A DNA stretch of 64,000 nucleotides from Solitalea lacus (GCF_022014595.1 NZ_CP091740.1:4204200-4268199); one strand, 5' to 3'; numbered from the stretch's first letter, positions 16,608-26,403 are shown. Numbers and translations are program-made. The notes: generated by a model from the letters alone, not told the origin.

Positions 16608-18224
16608 ATGAACAAGAAACTTTCATATTCATTATTGTTGTTGCTGAGTTCTTCGGCAGCATTTGCACAAACACTTCCCCAAGCACCTGAAAACTGGTTC
16701 AACCTTGATCCTAAAAAGGATAAAGTACAAGGAGTAAGTACAGAAAAAACTTACAAAGAATTATTAAAAGGAAAAAAATACCAAACAACCTTAGTTGCAG
16801 TAATTGATGGAGGGGTTGACACTACTCACGAAGACTTAAAGTCCGTACTTTGGAAGAACAAAAAGGAAATTGCCGGCAATGGTGTTGATGATGATAAAAA
16901 CGGATATGTAGATGATGTTTACGGCTGGAATTTTATTGGAGGAAAAGATGGCCGAAATATTAATCACGAAACGATGGAGCTTACACGCCTATATGCTCCG
17001 CTAGAGACCAAATACAAAGATGCTGTGCCTACTTCTGATGTAGCTAAAAACGCAGAATATGAGAAATATTTGAAGTTGAAAAAGGCTTACGATAAAGAGT
17101 TCAACGAAACCAAACAACGTTACGACACCTATACTGGATTTTTAAGCCAACTAAAAAAAATAAACGAAGTTCTTAAAACCCAGTTAAAAGTTACTAAAGT
17201 TGATGTTCCAACACTTGAAAAAGTTAATACAAGTGATGAAAATATTAATAAGCTTGCAGGCAATATCAAAATCATGTTGGTTGCAAACGGAAGTACTGAT
17301 TTAGATGACCAAATAGTAAAGCTGGGAGAAGCAGTGGAAGACCTGAAAGGCAGACTGGATTACGGCTTAAACACCAATATTAATGAACGTACTATTGTAG
17401 GCGATGATCCGACAAACTCTTCTGAACGTTATTATGGCAACAATGACGTAACAGGACCAGATGCAGGTCATGGTTCGCATGTTGCCGGAATTATTGCGGC
17501 AGCAAGAAATAACAACATCGGTATTAACGGTGTTGCTGATCATGTTCAAATTATGGCTGTCAGAGCTGTTCCAAATGGAGACGAGCGAGACAAAGATGTG
17601 GCCAACGCTATCCGATATGCAGTTGATAATGGCGCAAAAGTTATTAATATGAGTTTTGGTAAATCATATGATTATGACAAGAAAGCTGTTGATGAAGCTG
17701 TAAAATATGCAGCTGAAAAGGATGTATTGCTTATCCATGCTGCAGGCAATGATGCAAAAAACAATGATACAACAGAAAACTTCCCTACCCGTAAATTTTT
17801 AAATGAAGGAAGTGCTCCAAACTGGATTGAGGTGGGAGCCTTATCTTGGAAAGGTGGCGAAGAGTCAGTTGCTGATTTTTCAAATTATGGCAAAAACACG
17901 GTTGATGTATTTGCACCGGGAGTAGATATCAACTCAACTGTCCCTTTTTCTAAATATAAAGTAAACAGTGGCACCAGCATGGCGGCTCCAGTAGTAGCAG
18001 GTATTGCTGCTGTGTTGCGTTCATACTTCCCTAAGTTAAGTGCTGTTCAGGTTAAGAATATAATTATTAATTCAACAGAGAAATTCCCTAAGTTAGCAGT
18101 AATCCCTCCGGGCGCTGAACCGGACGATAAGAAAACAGTGAGTTTTGGAGACCTTTCAATTACCGGTGGTGTAGTTAATTTATATAACGCCGTTTTGGAA
18201 GCTCAAAAAATAGCTAAGAAATAA
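16608..18224 (+). CDS. Secreted subtilisin-like serine protease (S8) with a large internal insert
   Basis: A 538-residue protein. Signal peptide MNKKLSYSLLLLLSSSAAFA. The catalytic triad is visible as Asp67 (VAVIDGGVD), His288 (AGHGSHVAG) and Ser457 (SGTSMAAPVVAG), with the oxyanion Asn381 in AAGND. Between Asp and His lie about 220 residues instead of the usual 30-40; roughly 120-260 is a charged, mostly helical insert with no recognised domain. There is no Por-type sorting domain at the C-terminus, so it is likely periplasmic or membrane-attached. Substrate unknown. A clear terminator follows. Confidence 0.92.
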   Translation: MNKKLSYSLLLLLSSSAAFAQTLPQAPENWFNLDPKKDKVQGVSTEKTYKELLKGKKYQTTLVAVIDGGVDTTHEDLKSVLWKNKKEIAGNGVDDDKNGYVDDVYGWNFIGGKDGRNINHETMELTRLYAPLETKYKDAVPTSDVAKNAEYEKYLKLKKAYDKEFNETKQRYDTYTGFLSQLKKINEVLKTQLKVTKVDVPTLEKVNTSDENINKLAGNIKIMLVANGSTDLDDQIVKLGEAVEDLKGRLDYGLNTNINERTIVGDDPTNSSERYYGNNDVTGPDAGHGSHVAGIIAAARNNNIGINGVADHVQIMAVRAVPNGDERDKDVANAIRYAVDNGAKVINMSFGKSYDYDKKAVDEAVKYAAEKDVLLIHAAGNDAKNNDTTENFPTRKFLNEGSAPNWIEVGALSWKGGEESVADFSNYGKNTVDVFAPGVDINSTVPFSKYKVNSGTSMAAPVVAGIAAVLRSYFPKLSAVQVKNIIINSTEKFPKLAVIPPGAEPDDKKTVSFGDLSITGGVVNLYNAVLEAQKIAKK

Positions 18225-18244
18225 GCTCAAAAGGTTATTCTGAT

Positions 18245-18278
18245 AAAAGGAGATTTTCATTAAGAAGATCTCCTTTTT
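18245..18278 (+). terminator. Rho-independent terminator of the subtilase gene
   Basis: AAAAGGAGAT pairs with ATCTCCTTTT and is followed by a T run, about 20 bp after the stop codon. Confidence 0.85.
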
Positions 18279-18409
18279 TAATTCTGTTAATTATTAACTT
18301 TTTAAAACCACAAATTAAGGCAGCATAAGAAACTGTAAAATTTTTCACAAAAGATTAATATTCAGCGTTTTTTTGATTAACTTATAGTAAATATTAAACG
18401 CTCTCTACT

Positions 18410-18877
18410 ATGGTTACTCACGCTACTACATTAAAGTCAGTACGTATACTGCTTTTTATTCTTATTTCTACCCCCACTCTACTTCTTAACTCCTGTTCTA
18501 AAAACGACGAAGACACTGTGCCACAAACAGGGAAAGACTTACTCGCTAAGCTCAATGGAAAATGGTCAGTTGAAACTGTTGAATACAAGTACTATGTTGA
18601 CAATGTATTAGATCCGGATAATAGTGGAACCCAAGCCTATGATGAAAATTTTTTAGTTATTGAATTTACCGAAAAAGCTTTAATTTTCACTTCGCAAGGT
18701 GAGTCGGATGATTACATAGTTAGTTATGACAGTTCAAATTCATTTAGGTACGGTTTTGGCACTGATATGAGTGAGGTGCAAGTTGAATTTGAAAATGGCA
18801 AGTTAAAATGGAAAGAAGCGGTCAAAGATGCCAACATAAAAATTGAGGTTACGGTTGTTTTACACAAAACACCTTAA
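18410..18877 (+). CDS. Lipoprotein with lipocalin-like domain
   Basis: A 155-residue protein with a lipoprotein signal: hydrophobic ILLFILISTPTLLL then the lipobox LNSC (cysteine near residue 29). The mature part begins with LLAKLNGKWSVETVEY, a pattern of Bacteroidota lipocalin-like small lipoproteins (about 120-residue beta-barrel). No ligand or role can be told. It stands alone between a terminator and a strong bidirectional hairpin. Confidence 0.7.
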   Translation: MVTHATTLKSVRILLFILISTPTLLLNSCSKNDEDTVPQTGKDLLAKLNGKWSVETVEYKYYVDNVLDPDNSGTQAYDENFLVIEFTEKALIFTSQGESDDYIVSYDSSNSFRYGFGTDMSEVQVEFENGKLKWKEAVKDANIKIEVTVVLHKTP

Positions 18878-18925
18878 AACTATTTACCTTTTGGATTGTT
18901 CTTGGATGGACTTGTTAATATGGGG

Positions 18926-18969
18926 AGTTCCGACAGTTTTTCAGCTTAACTGTCGGAACTATTTTTTTT
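18926..18969. terminator. Strong terminator between lipoprotein gene and hpt
   Basis: AGTTCCGACAGTT (18926-18938) pairs perfectly with AACTGTCGGAACT (18948-18960) and is followed by nine T. It lies between converging genes. Confidence 0.9.
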
Positions 18970-19005
18970 TGTAACGATGTAAAAAATTCGTTTGGGGAAC
19001 TTTAC

Positions 19006-19542
19006 TTATTCAGGTTTTATTACATAGATGTCATTCAAGTTTCGACCTAAACCATTGTAATCCAATCCATATCCTACAATAAAATCATTAGGAATTTCAA
19101 ACCCAAGATAATCAGGCTTTATTGGATATTTTACAGCCGAAGGCTTAAATAATAATGTAACAATCTTTACTGAAGCTGGCCTTTGCTTTTCAATCAGCTC
19201 CAAAAACACATGCAACGTTTTGCCGGTGTCTATGATATCCTCCACAATAATAATATCCCTGCCATTCAGGTCAACATCAAGCCCGATATGCTGAGCAACC
19301 TCACCACTGCTTTGAAGCCCATGATAGGATTTAAATTTCACAAAGCTTATTTCACAGGTACCAGTATAACTCTTTAAAAGATCGGCAGTAAACCAAAATG
19401 CACCATTGAGCATTGATATAAAAACAGGCAATCTTCCTTTGTAATCATCACTCAATTGCTCAGCAAGGGTAGTTATTCGATTTTGGATTGCACCCTCCTT
19501 AATATAGGGCTCAAAAACTTTATCATGTAGAGTAATCTGCAT
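19006..19542 (-). CDS. hpt: Hypoxanthine phosphoribosyltransferase
   Basis: A 178-residue purine-salvage enzyme joining hypoxanthine (or guanine) to PRPP. The PRPP-binding motif DIIIVEDIIDTGKTL is at about 94-108, the flexible loop SFVKFKSYHG near 65-74, and the base-binding end YGLDYNG near 158. Length is typical. Monocistronic on the minus strand. Confidence 0.93.
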   Translation of the reverse strand: MQITLHDKVFEPYIKEGAIQNRITTLAEQLSDDYKGRLPVFISMLNGAFWFTADLLKSYTGTCEISFVKFKSYHGLQSSGEVAQHIGLDVDLNGRDIIIVEDIIDTGKTLHVFLELIEKQRPASVKIVTLLFKPSAVKYPIKPDYLGFEIPNDFIVGYGLDYNGLGRNLNDIYVIKPE

Positions 19543-19683
19543 AGTTGATAAGATGATTTATTAAGATAAACAATATATTACAAAAAACTGCACGAGTACC
19601 ACTCTCAAATAATAAAGTTCAACTTAAAAAAACTCCAAGAACGCAAGCTGGAGCCCTTTTACAGTTAAAACCAACTAAATCAG

Positions 19684-19691
19684 TATCTTTG
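19684..19691 (+). promoter_or_regulatory. -7 promoter box of the M16 peptidase gene
   Basis: TATCTTTG, exact TAnnTTTG. It overlaps the TTG (19689) that would give a longer frame, so translation must start at the ATG at 19701, about ten bases after the box. Confidence 0.75.
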
Positions 19692-19700
19692 CGGGTTCAA

Positions 19701-20933
19701 ATGGAATACAACTTATTAACTCTAAAAAACGGAATTCGTATTTTACATAAACCGGCTCAAGAATCAGGTATTACTCATATGTGCTTGATAATAAATACCG
19801 GCTCTCGTGACGAAACAAACAGCACCGTTGGTCTAGCCCATTTTATCGAACATTTACTGTTTAAGGGAACTCAAAAACGCAATACTTATCAAATTTTAAA
19901 TAGATTAGAGGTTGTTGGCGGTGATCTGAATGCCTATACCACTAAAGAACAAACTTGCATACATGCGTCGTTTTTAAATGAACACTTAGAACGTGCACTT
20001 GACTTGCTTACAGATATTACCTTTCATTCTATATTTCCTCAAAATGAACTTGAAAAGGAAAAAGGCGTTGTTTTAGATGAACTTGACTCATATAAAGACA
20101 CCCCGGAAGAGCATATTCAGGATGAATTTGATGAGCTGATTTTTACAGATCACCTATTGGGAAATAACATTTTAGGTACTCCTGAGTCTATCAAGGCCTT
20201 CACTCAGCAGAATATCTTTGATTTCATCCAAAAAAACTACAACACTCACGAAATAGCTTTGGGTGTTTATGGTAATATTTCGGAAAAGAAACTTCAAAAA
20301 CTGGCTGATAAATATTTAAGTCCAATACTTGAAAACAATCAGTCTAAAGAAAGGACTGCCGCCAATGGGTATACCGCAAAAACTGTACAGAAAGAAAAAA
20401 GCTGTAACCAAACGCATTGCATAATTGGGGGACGTTCCTATAATTTAACCAATGATAAAAAACACGGAATGCTGCTATTAAACAATTTACTAGGTGGCCC
20501 GGGCATGAGCTCCCGTCTCAACCTTGAGATTCGTGAACGCATTGGAGCTTGTTACACCATTGAATCGAGTTTTGTGCCTATGACCGACACAGGTATGTTT
20601 TCAATTTATTTCGGCACAGATGAAGAAAAGGCAGAACGTTGTGTGAAGCTGATACATAAAGAATTAAAGAAGCTACGAGATCATGCTCTAACTCCACTTC
20701 TGTTACAACAAGCTAAACAACGTTTTAAAGGACAAATTGCTTTGGCAGAAGAATCTCGGATCTCAGTAATTATAGCCATGACCAAAAGTTTGTTGGATTA
20801 TGGCCGTGTAGATAGCCTGCCTGAGCTATTTGCCAAGATAGATAATGTTTCCGCTGCAGACTTGCTAGAAATTGCAAATGAGAATTTTTCTCCCCAGCAG
20901 TTGAGTATGCTGACTTTTGTTCCTACTGAATAG
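19701..20933 (+). CDS. M16-family zinc metallopeptidase
   Basis: A 410-residue single-chain member of the pitrilysin/processing-peptidase family. The inverted zinc motif HFIEH is at 47-51, with a downstream glutamate in the GVVLDELDSYKDTPEEH region. The second half is the inactive M16C domain with the conserved GPGMSSRLNLEIRE. No signal peptide, so probably cytosolic. The start is fixed by the overlapping promoter box. The next gene, an O-methyltransferase, begins 41 bp later and is probably cotranscribed. Confidence 0.92.
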   Translation: MEYNLLTLKNGIRILHKPAQESGITHMCLIINTGSRDETNSTVGLAHFIEHLLFKGTQKRNTYQILNRLEVVGGDLNAYTTKEQTCIHASFLNEHLERALDLLTDITFHSIFPQNELEKEKGVVLDELDSYKDTPEEHIQDEFDELIFTDHLLGNNILGTPESIKAFTQQNIFDFIQKNYNTHEIALGVYGNISEKKLQKLADKYLSPILENNQSKERTAANGYTAKTVQKEKSCNQTHCIIGGRSYNLTNDKKHGMLLLNNLLGGPGMSSRLNLEIRERIGACYTIESSFVPMTDTGMFSIYFGTDEEKAERCVKLIHKELKKLRDHALTPLLLQQAKQRFKGQIALAEESRISVIIAMTKSLLDYGRVDSLPELFAKIDNVSAADLLEIANENFSPQQLSMLTFVPTE

Positions 20934-20974
20934 TTTCTAACGATTCCAAGTTTAAGTTTGAAGGAAATTAAGAT

Positions 20975-21610
20975 ATGGATATCATAAATAAAAAAATAAA
21001 CGCTTACATAGAAGCACATACCGACATAGAACCTGAAATTTTAGCACTATTAAATAGAGAAACGCACTTAAAGGTTTTATTACCCCGTATGCTTTCGGGG
21101 AATTTTCAGGGCAGAACGCTTAGCATGTTGAGCAAAATGATCCAACCTAAGCGCATCCTTGAGTTAGGCACCTATACGGGCTATTCCGCAATTTGTCTTG
21201 CTGAAGGACTTGAACCTGATGGCAAACTTACCACTATCGATATTAACGAGGAATTAGAACCGTTTGTACGCTCATTCTTTGACAAAGCAGGAGTAACCGA
21301 TAAAATTGAGTACTTAATCGGCAATGGGACTGAAATTATTCCAACTTTAACCGACGAATTTGATCTGGTATTCATTGATGCTGATAAGAAGAACAATGGA
21401 ACATATTATGATCTAATATTCGACAAAGTAAAACCTGGAGGTTTCATTTTGGTTGATAACGTGCTTTGGAGTGGCAAAGTTATTGATGAAAATCCTGATA
21501 AGGATACAAAGGTAATTTTAGCCTTTAACGAAAAGGTTCAACAAGATTCTCGGGTAGAAAATGTATTACTACCAATCAGAGATGGGGTTTTGTTAATAAG
21601 AAAAAAATAA
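20975..21610 (+). CDS. O-methyltransferase (CCoAMT/family 3)
   Basis: A 211-residue enzyme. SAM motif ILELGTYTGYSAICLAEGL at about 66-84, TIDINEE as the acidic ribose contact, and LVFIDADKKNN, which carries the metal-binding aspartate of this family; VDNVLWSGKV follows. This pattern fits cation-dependent catechol-type O-methyltransferases (YrrM-like). In bacteria the substrates are mostly unknown; YrrM-type enzymes act on tRNA hydroxyuridine. Probably in one transcript with the M16 peptidase. Confidence 0.88.
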   Translation: MDIINKKINAYIEAHTDIEPEILALLNRETHLKVLLPRMLSGNFQGRTLSMLSKMIQPKRILELGTYTGYSAICLAEGLEPDGKLTTIDINEELEPFVRSFFDKAGVTDKIEYLIGNGTEIIPTLTDEFDLVFIDADKKNNGTYYDLIFDKVKPGGFILVDNVLWSGKVIDENPDKDTKVILAFNEKVQQDSRVENVLLPIRDGVLLIRKK

Positions 21611-21805
21611 AGGATGACTTTGTTCAAATCTAATAATCAATCAATTAACAATGGTAAAAGATAAGATTAAGTCAATTTATTCGTTATATCTGTTTAATAT
21701 TTGGTTTAAATGTAACGATTTAAAATAGAGTTGTTTTTTATAAGTAAAAAATAGTTCTTTATAATTAATTAAATCGAATTAAAACCAAACAAATTAACCA
21801 AACTG

Positions 21806-22528
21806 ATGCGTAAATTATTCATATTACAGCTTTTGCTGTTATTAAACTATTGTGCCATAGCACAAAGTAATACAGCAAGGACCTATGCTGAAAAATATGG
21901 CGACCTGGCTGTGGCAGAAATGAGAAGGACCGGAATTCCAGCAAGTATAACTTTAGCTCAAGCCATAATTGAATCGGGCGCAGGATCTACCAAACTTGCC
22001 CGCAAAGCCAACAATCATTTTGGCGTAAAAGCCGGGAGAACCTGGAAAGGTGAGCGTCATGGCAGTTTTCGCAAGTACGAAAACGTAGAAGAAGCTTATA
22101 ATGACAGGTCCAACTTCCTGACAAGCAAAAAAAACTATGCTTTTTTATTTAAGTTAGAACAATGCGATTATAAGGCATGGGCCAGAGGATTGCAACGCTC
22201 TGGATATGCCACCAGTAAGCATTACGCTTCCGATCTGATTCGTTGCATTGAACGCAATGATTTAAACAAATGGGACCAAGAAGTTTGTGCCAATAAAACC
22301 ATAGATTCAAGCTTTAAGGCCCAGGCAGAGCCATCAAATGAAAATTGGATTACTGAAGTAACAGAACCTGTAGTTGCAGTTAAAAATCCTGTTTATTATC
22401 GGGTAAAGAAAGGCGACTCATTATCGGGCATTGCTAAAAAGCATAAAACTAGTGTAAGTAAACTGAAATCATTAAATTCGTTGCATTCACATAAAATAAA
22501 ACCCGGACAAAGTTTACGTATTAAATAA
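21806..22528 (+). CDS. Secreted glucosaminidase with C-terminal LysM
   Basis: A 240-residue peptidoglycan hydrolase. Signal peptide MRKLFILQLLLLLNYCAIAQ. A glucosaminidase (FlgJ-like) domain spans about 25-155 with GIPASITLAQAIIESGAGST, where the Glu of IIES is the catalytic acid, and NNHFGVK. A LysM domain ends the protein (about 197-240, YRVKKGDSLSGIAKKH). It probably trims septal or lateral peptidoglycan. A paralogue follows with a TAATG stop-start overlap. The 195 bp upstream are AT-rich with no feature seen. Confidence 0.92.
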   Translation: MRKLFILQLLLLLNYCAIAQSNTARTYAEKYGDLAVAEMRRTGIPASITLAQAIIESGAGSTKLARKANNHFGVKAGRTWKGERHGSFRKYENVEEAYNDRSNFLTSKKNYAFLFKLEQCDYKAWARGLQRSGYATSKHYASDLIRCIERNDLNKWDQEVCANKTIDSSFKAQAEPSNENWITEVTEPVVAVKNPVYYRVKKGDSLSGIAKKHKTSVSKLKSLNSLHSHKIKPGQSLRIK

Positions 22529-23388
22529 TGAATAGTTGGAAAACCTTTACTCTTTGCTTTTTTACTTTATTTTTTACCGCCTGCTCTGTTAATAAAAAGA
22601 CGAGTACTACCAAATCTTTGGGGGGCACTAGCCCTGAAACAACTAAAGGAAATACTAGGCCTACAGGTGATAAAAATTATCCAAAGTCAAACAGCACTCA
22701 ACAATACATCAATAAGTATAAAGACATTGCTGTTAAAGAGATGCGAAGGACAGGCATTCCAGCCAGTATTACACTAGCACAAGGCATTTTTGAGTCATCA
22801 AGCGGCAATAGCGACTTGGCAATAAATGCTAATAACCATTTTGGCATAAAATGTACCAGTGATTGGCAAGGCGAGGGATATCAAAAAGACGATGATAAAC
22901 CCAATGAATGTTTTCGGAAGTACCCTCATGCCGAAGGCTCTTTTCACGACCATTCTGAGTTTTTAAAACGTCCTCGTTATGCTGCTTTATTTAAACTCGA
23001 GCCAACGGATTACACCTCATGGGCTAATGGATTAAAAACTGCCGGCTATGCAACCAATCCTCAATATGGCCCCAAACTTATTGAACTGATTGAACGATAT
23101 GAACTTTATCGTTTCGATAAGCATGGAGCTAAAGATGCAATTGCAACAACCGGGAACCGTGGAAGCTTATATTTTGAACAGAAGCAAACGAATGAAGGAG
23201 ATAAACAGCAAACAGTGTTTGCTTCAGCGGAAGAAATATTACCGGCTGGCCAGTATAGGGTAAAAGCCGGAGATACTCTTTATGGTATTGCAAAAAAATT
23301 TAACACCAAGGTTGAAAATATTGTAACCTGGAATAACCTGGAATCGTATTCAATTGAAGTTGGCCAAGTATTAAAGGTTTCGAAATAA
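22528..23388 (+). CDS. Glucosaminidase-LysM lipoprotein (tandem paralogue)
   Basis: A 286-residue paralogue of the preceding protein, translationally coupled to it. The N-terminus is a lipoprotein signal (FFTLFFTACS, cysteine near residue 19), then a threonine- and serine-rich linker, the glucosaminidase domain (about 65-195, GIPASITLAQGIFESSSGNS with the catalytic Glu, NNHFGIKC), and a C-terminal LysM (about 240-286). The first copy appears soluble and this one anchored, so the pair may act at different depths of the envelope. Confidence 0.92.
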   Translation: MNSWKTFTLCFFTLFFTACSVNKKTSTTKSLGGTSPETTKGNTRPTGDKNYPKSNSTQQYINKYKDIAVKEMRRTGIPASITLAQGIFESSSGNSDLAINANNHFGIKCTSDWQGEGYQKDDDKPNECFRKYPHAEGSFHDHSEFLKRPRYAALFKLEPTDYTSWANGLKTAGYATNPQYGPKLIELIERYELYRFDKHGAKDAIATTGNRGSLYFEQKQTNEGDKQQTVFASAEEILPAGQYRVKAGDTLYGIAKKFNTKVENIVTWNNLESYSIEVGQVLKVSK

Positions 23389-23427
23389 ACAACCTAAAAA
23401 CAAGACCGACATTAAAGCTATCCAACT

Positions 23428-24261
23428 ATGATTCTTCATGTTCTTAACGGCGACGCATTGCTTCCTAACTTTAAACGTTGTAGTTTCATCGGCGACGTAA
23501 TGATTTGGAGAGAATGTCTTATTGAAGGGCCGCTTATGGCACAAACTGAAGTCGAGTTTTGGCAGCAACGTTGTGCATATATCAGCAATACCTACCAGGT
23601 ACCGCGTGCGGAATATCAACATCAGGTAGTTGAAAAACTATATAAAATTGAAAACCCTGCAAAATATGCTGAAATAAACCTTTGGTTTGAATTTGACTTA
23701 TTTTGCCAGGCTAATATGTTCTATATCCTTCATCGTTTAGCAAAGTCGAACCTTTCAAATACAACTGTTTATTGGGTACAGCCTGAGCAAAATTCTGTGA
23801 AAGAATTCTTTGGAGGATTCGGAAACATCAATAATCAACAGCTTAAAGATTTTTATGCTCAAAAAGTGCCGTTAAAAGTTTCTGACTTAATGTTTGCAGT
23901 GCAAGTATGGGAAGCATACTCAGCTAACGACGATCAAACCCTGTCACAACTTATCGATAAAGCACCCTCTGTTTTCAGATTCTTTAAAGAAGTCTTTGAA
24001 GCCCATCTTCAACGTAATACGGATGATTTTACAGCCAATAGAATTGAAAAAAGATTACTGGAAGCAATACAAAACGGAGTTAGTTCAGAGATAGATCTCT
24101 TACATCGTTTCTGGGAAAATGAAAGCATTTATGGGCTTGGCGACCTGCAGATCATCAATTATTTAAACAACTTACAGCAAAAGGGATGGATTTTTGAGCT
24201 TTCACTAACTGATGCAGGAGTCGCTGCCCTGTATAACTCCACAAATTCATTTAGCTTTTAG
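23428..24261 (+). CDS. DUF1835-domain protein
   Basis: A 277-residue cytosolic protein starting MILHVLNGDALLPNFKR, the DUF1835 signature (also GDVMIWRECLIEGP). The function of the family is unknown. It starts 40 bp after the glucosaminidase lipoprotein and may share its transcript; its stop lies 3 bp from the end of the converging nadD gene. Confidence 0.8.
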   Translation: MILHVLNGDALLPNFKRCSFIGDVMIWRECLIEGPLMAQTEVEFWQQRCAYISNTYQVPRAEYQHQVVEKLYKIENPAKYAEINLWFEFDLFCQANMFYILHRLAKSNLSNTTVYWVQPEQNSVKEFFGGFGNINNQQLKDFYAQKVPLKVSDLMFAVQVWEAYSANDDQTLSQLIDKAPSVFRFFKEVFEAHLQRNTDDFTANRIEKRLLEAIQNGVSSEIDLLHRFWENESIYGLGDLQIINYLNNLQQKGWIFELSLTDAGVAALYNSTNSFSF

Positions 24262-24264
24262 TTG

Positions 24265-24846
24265 TTAATTTGACTTTCTATACAAGCCTTTTTTCTCAAT
24301 AAAATCAATTACCTTTTCAGGCACAAAGTATTGAATACTTTTTTGCTCAGAAATTGATTTACGCACAAATGTTGCCGAAATCTCCATTTGAGGAGTGTTA
24401 GTTATAAAAACAGATGGATGCTCTATCCACTCACTCAAATCCACTCCGGGACGGGGGTAAACAAAAATTTTATAATATTTCAGCAACGTTTCGTAATTCT
24501 TCCACTTTTTGATTGACTTTAAATTATCGGCCCCCATTATCAAGCAAAATTCGTGATGAGGATATTTCTCTGATAAATAAGTCAATGTATCAATAGTGTA
24601 TGAAGGTTTAGGCAGCTTTAGCTCAACATCTGAAACTTCAATTTTTTCAGAGTCTTCTGTAGCCAATTTGGCCATTTCTAATCTATCATGAGCATGAATT
24701 AAATCAGCCTGTTCTTTTAATGGATTATGTGGTGACACAACAATCCACACCTTGTCTAATTCGGTATAATTTGCCATGTAACTGGCTATTACCAAATGAC
24801 CAATATGCATTGGATTAAAAGATCCGAAAAATAAACCGATTTTCAT
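24265..24846 (-). CDS. nadD: Nicotinate-nucleotide adenylyltransferase
   Basis: A 193-residue NAD-biosynthesis enzyme adding AMP to nicotinate mononucleotide. The nucleotidyltransferase motif GSFNPMHIGH is at 8-17; the family end motif is ISATFVRKSI near 160. Last gene of yicC-gmk-nadD, a common Bacteroidota arrangement, with 24 bp separating it from gmk. Confidence 0.95.
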   Translation of the reverse strand: MKIGLFFGSFNPMHIGHLVIASYMANYTELDKVWIVVSPHNPLKEQADLIHAHDRLEMAKLATEDSEKIEVSDVELKLPKPSYTIDTLTYLSEKYPHHEFCLIMGADNLKSIKKWKNYETLLKYYKIFVYPRPGVDLSEWIEHPSVFITNTPQMEISATFVRKSISEQKSIQYFVPEKVIDFIEKKGLYRKSN

Positions 24847-24870
24847 TTTTTTTACAAGATCAGGGACCGG

Positions 24871-25467
24871 CTATTTAGCCTCCCTTTTCCCAAATTTCAT
24901 TTTATCCTTCAGAAAGTATTTAACAAATACCTCTGCTTCGTCACAAGCTGTTTCAAGCTCATAGTTCTCAAGGATAACATCAAACTGAGAAGCATAGGAT
25001 AACTCTTTTTCAGCCTTAGCAAAGCGTTCTGCCAGCTTTTCAGCACCATCTGTCCCACGCCCTGCCAAGCGCTCTTTAAGAATTTCTAAAGAAGGAGGCT
25101 GTACAAAAATGGCCATTGCCTGATCAGGATACTTTCTCTTCAAACGCAACCCACCGACTACATCAACATCAAAAATCACATGCTTGCCTTCGGCCCAAAT
25201 ACGTTCAATTTCTGAGCGCAGTGTTCCGTATATAGTCCCATTATAAACTTCTTCAAATTCAACAAACTCGTGTTTAGCCACTCGATGCAAAAAATCATCT
25301 TTAGAAATAAAGTAATAATCTTTACCATCTTTTTCTTCTCCACGAGGTGCTCGGGTTGTTGCCGAGATAGAAAACTGTAAATCGGGATATTTAGTAAGTA
25401 AATGCTTTACAATAGTTGTTTTGCCTGCCCCTGAGGGAGCAGAAAATATGATAAGTTTACCTGACAT
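24871..25467 (-). CDS. gmk: Guanylate kinase
   Basis: A 198-residue enzyme that phosphorylates GMP to GDP. P-loop SAPSGAGKTTIVK at 9-21, GMP-binding SATTRAPRGEEKDGKDYYF, EFVEFEEVYNGTIYGT, and the DVDVVGGLRLK region. Middle gene of the yicC-gmk-nadD operon. Confidence 0.97.
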   Translation of the reverse strand: MSGKLIIFSAPSGAGKTTIVKHLLTKYPDLQFSISATTRAPRGEEKDGKDYYFISKDDFLHRVAKHEFVEFEEVYNGTIYGTLRSEIERIWAEGKHVIFDVDVVGGLRLKRKYPDQAMAIFVQPPSLEILKERLAGRGTDGAEKLAERFAKAEKELSYASQFDVILENYELETACDEAEVFVKYFLKDKMKFGKREAK

Positions 25468-25524
25468 TTTTATTTATAAAAAATTACTAAGGAAGATTAC
25501 TACCTGTATTCTATTCAGAAATTA

Positions 25525-26403
25525 TTACAGCACATTTAGAAGCTGTTCTTTTATTTTTTCCAGCTCATCTTTCATCTCCACCACAATCTTCTGAATATTG
25601 GCATCATTGGCCTTAGAACCCATTGTATTAATTTCACGACCAATTTCCTGACTAATAAACCCTAGTTTTTTACCTCCGGCATCTTTATCAGCAAGTGTGG
25701 TGATAAAATAGTCACAATGGCTGCGTAAGCGAACCTTTTCTTCAGTTATATCAAATTTCTCGATATAATAAACAAGCTCTTGTTCCAACCTATTTTGATC
25801 AATGTTCTCAACCCCAACCGCATCTTCTAAATATTTATTGATGCGATCACGCACTACCGGCATTCTATTGGGCTCAATAGCTTCAACCTTCGACAAACAA
25901 TCAAGAATATTTTTAATGCGTTGAACAAGGTCTTTTTCCAGCTCATTGCCTTCCGTAACCCTGAAATCATTAAATCCTTTTACAGCAGAGGCAAAAGTTG
26001 TATACACTGCTTTCCATTCCTCTTCATCCGCCCCTTGCTCATCTTGTTTAATCACCTCAGGCATTTGCAATGCAAGTGCAAACAGGTCGTTAGTTTGAGC
26101 ATCTAACATTGTTGCACCTTCTGCCAATTGCTCATAATAAGCTCTCAGTAATTGTTGATTAATAGTAACAGGTTTGCGCTCAGCACCTGCATTGTATTCA
26201 ATAGCGATAGCTAAATTCACTTTCCCCCGCTCGATTAACTTATTACAATCGTTCCTGATCAACAATTCTTTATCCGAATGTGATTTAGGAAGTTTGAGGG
26301 TAAGCTCTAAAAATTTACTATTTAATGATTTTATTTCAACGGTAATTTTTGCCTTGTCAGTCTCTTGGCTGGCAATACCAAAACCGGTCATGGATTTCAA
26401 CAT
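25525..26403 (-). CDS. yicC: YicC-family endoribonuclease-like protein
   Basis: A 292-residue protein with the family start MLKSMTGFGIAS and the family end SKANDANIQKIVVEMKDELE. E. coli YicC has been reported to act as an endoribonuclease; whether this one does is inferred. First gene of the operon with gmk and nadD. Confidence 0.92.
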   Translation of the reverse strand: MLKSMTGFGIASQETDKAKITVEIKSLNSKFLELTLKLPKSHSDKELLIRNDCNKLIERGKVNLAIAIEYNAGAERKPVTINQQLLRAYYEQLAEGATMLDAQTNDLFALALQMPEVIKQDEQGADEEEWKAVYTTFASAVKGFNDFRVTEGNELEKDLVQRIKNILDCLSKVEAIEPNRMPVVRDRINKYLEDAVGVENIDQNRLEQELVYYIEKFDITEEKVRLRSHCDYFITTLADKDAGGKKLGFISQEIGREINTMGSKANDANIQKIVVEMKDELEKIKEQLLNVL

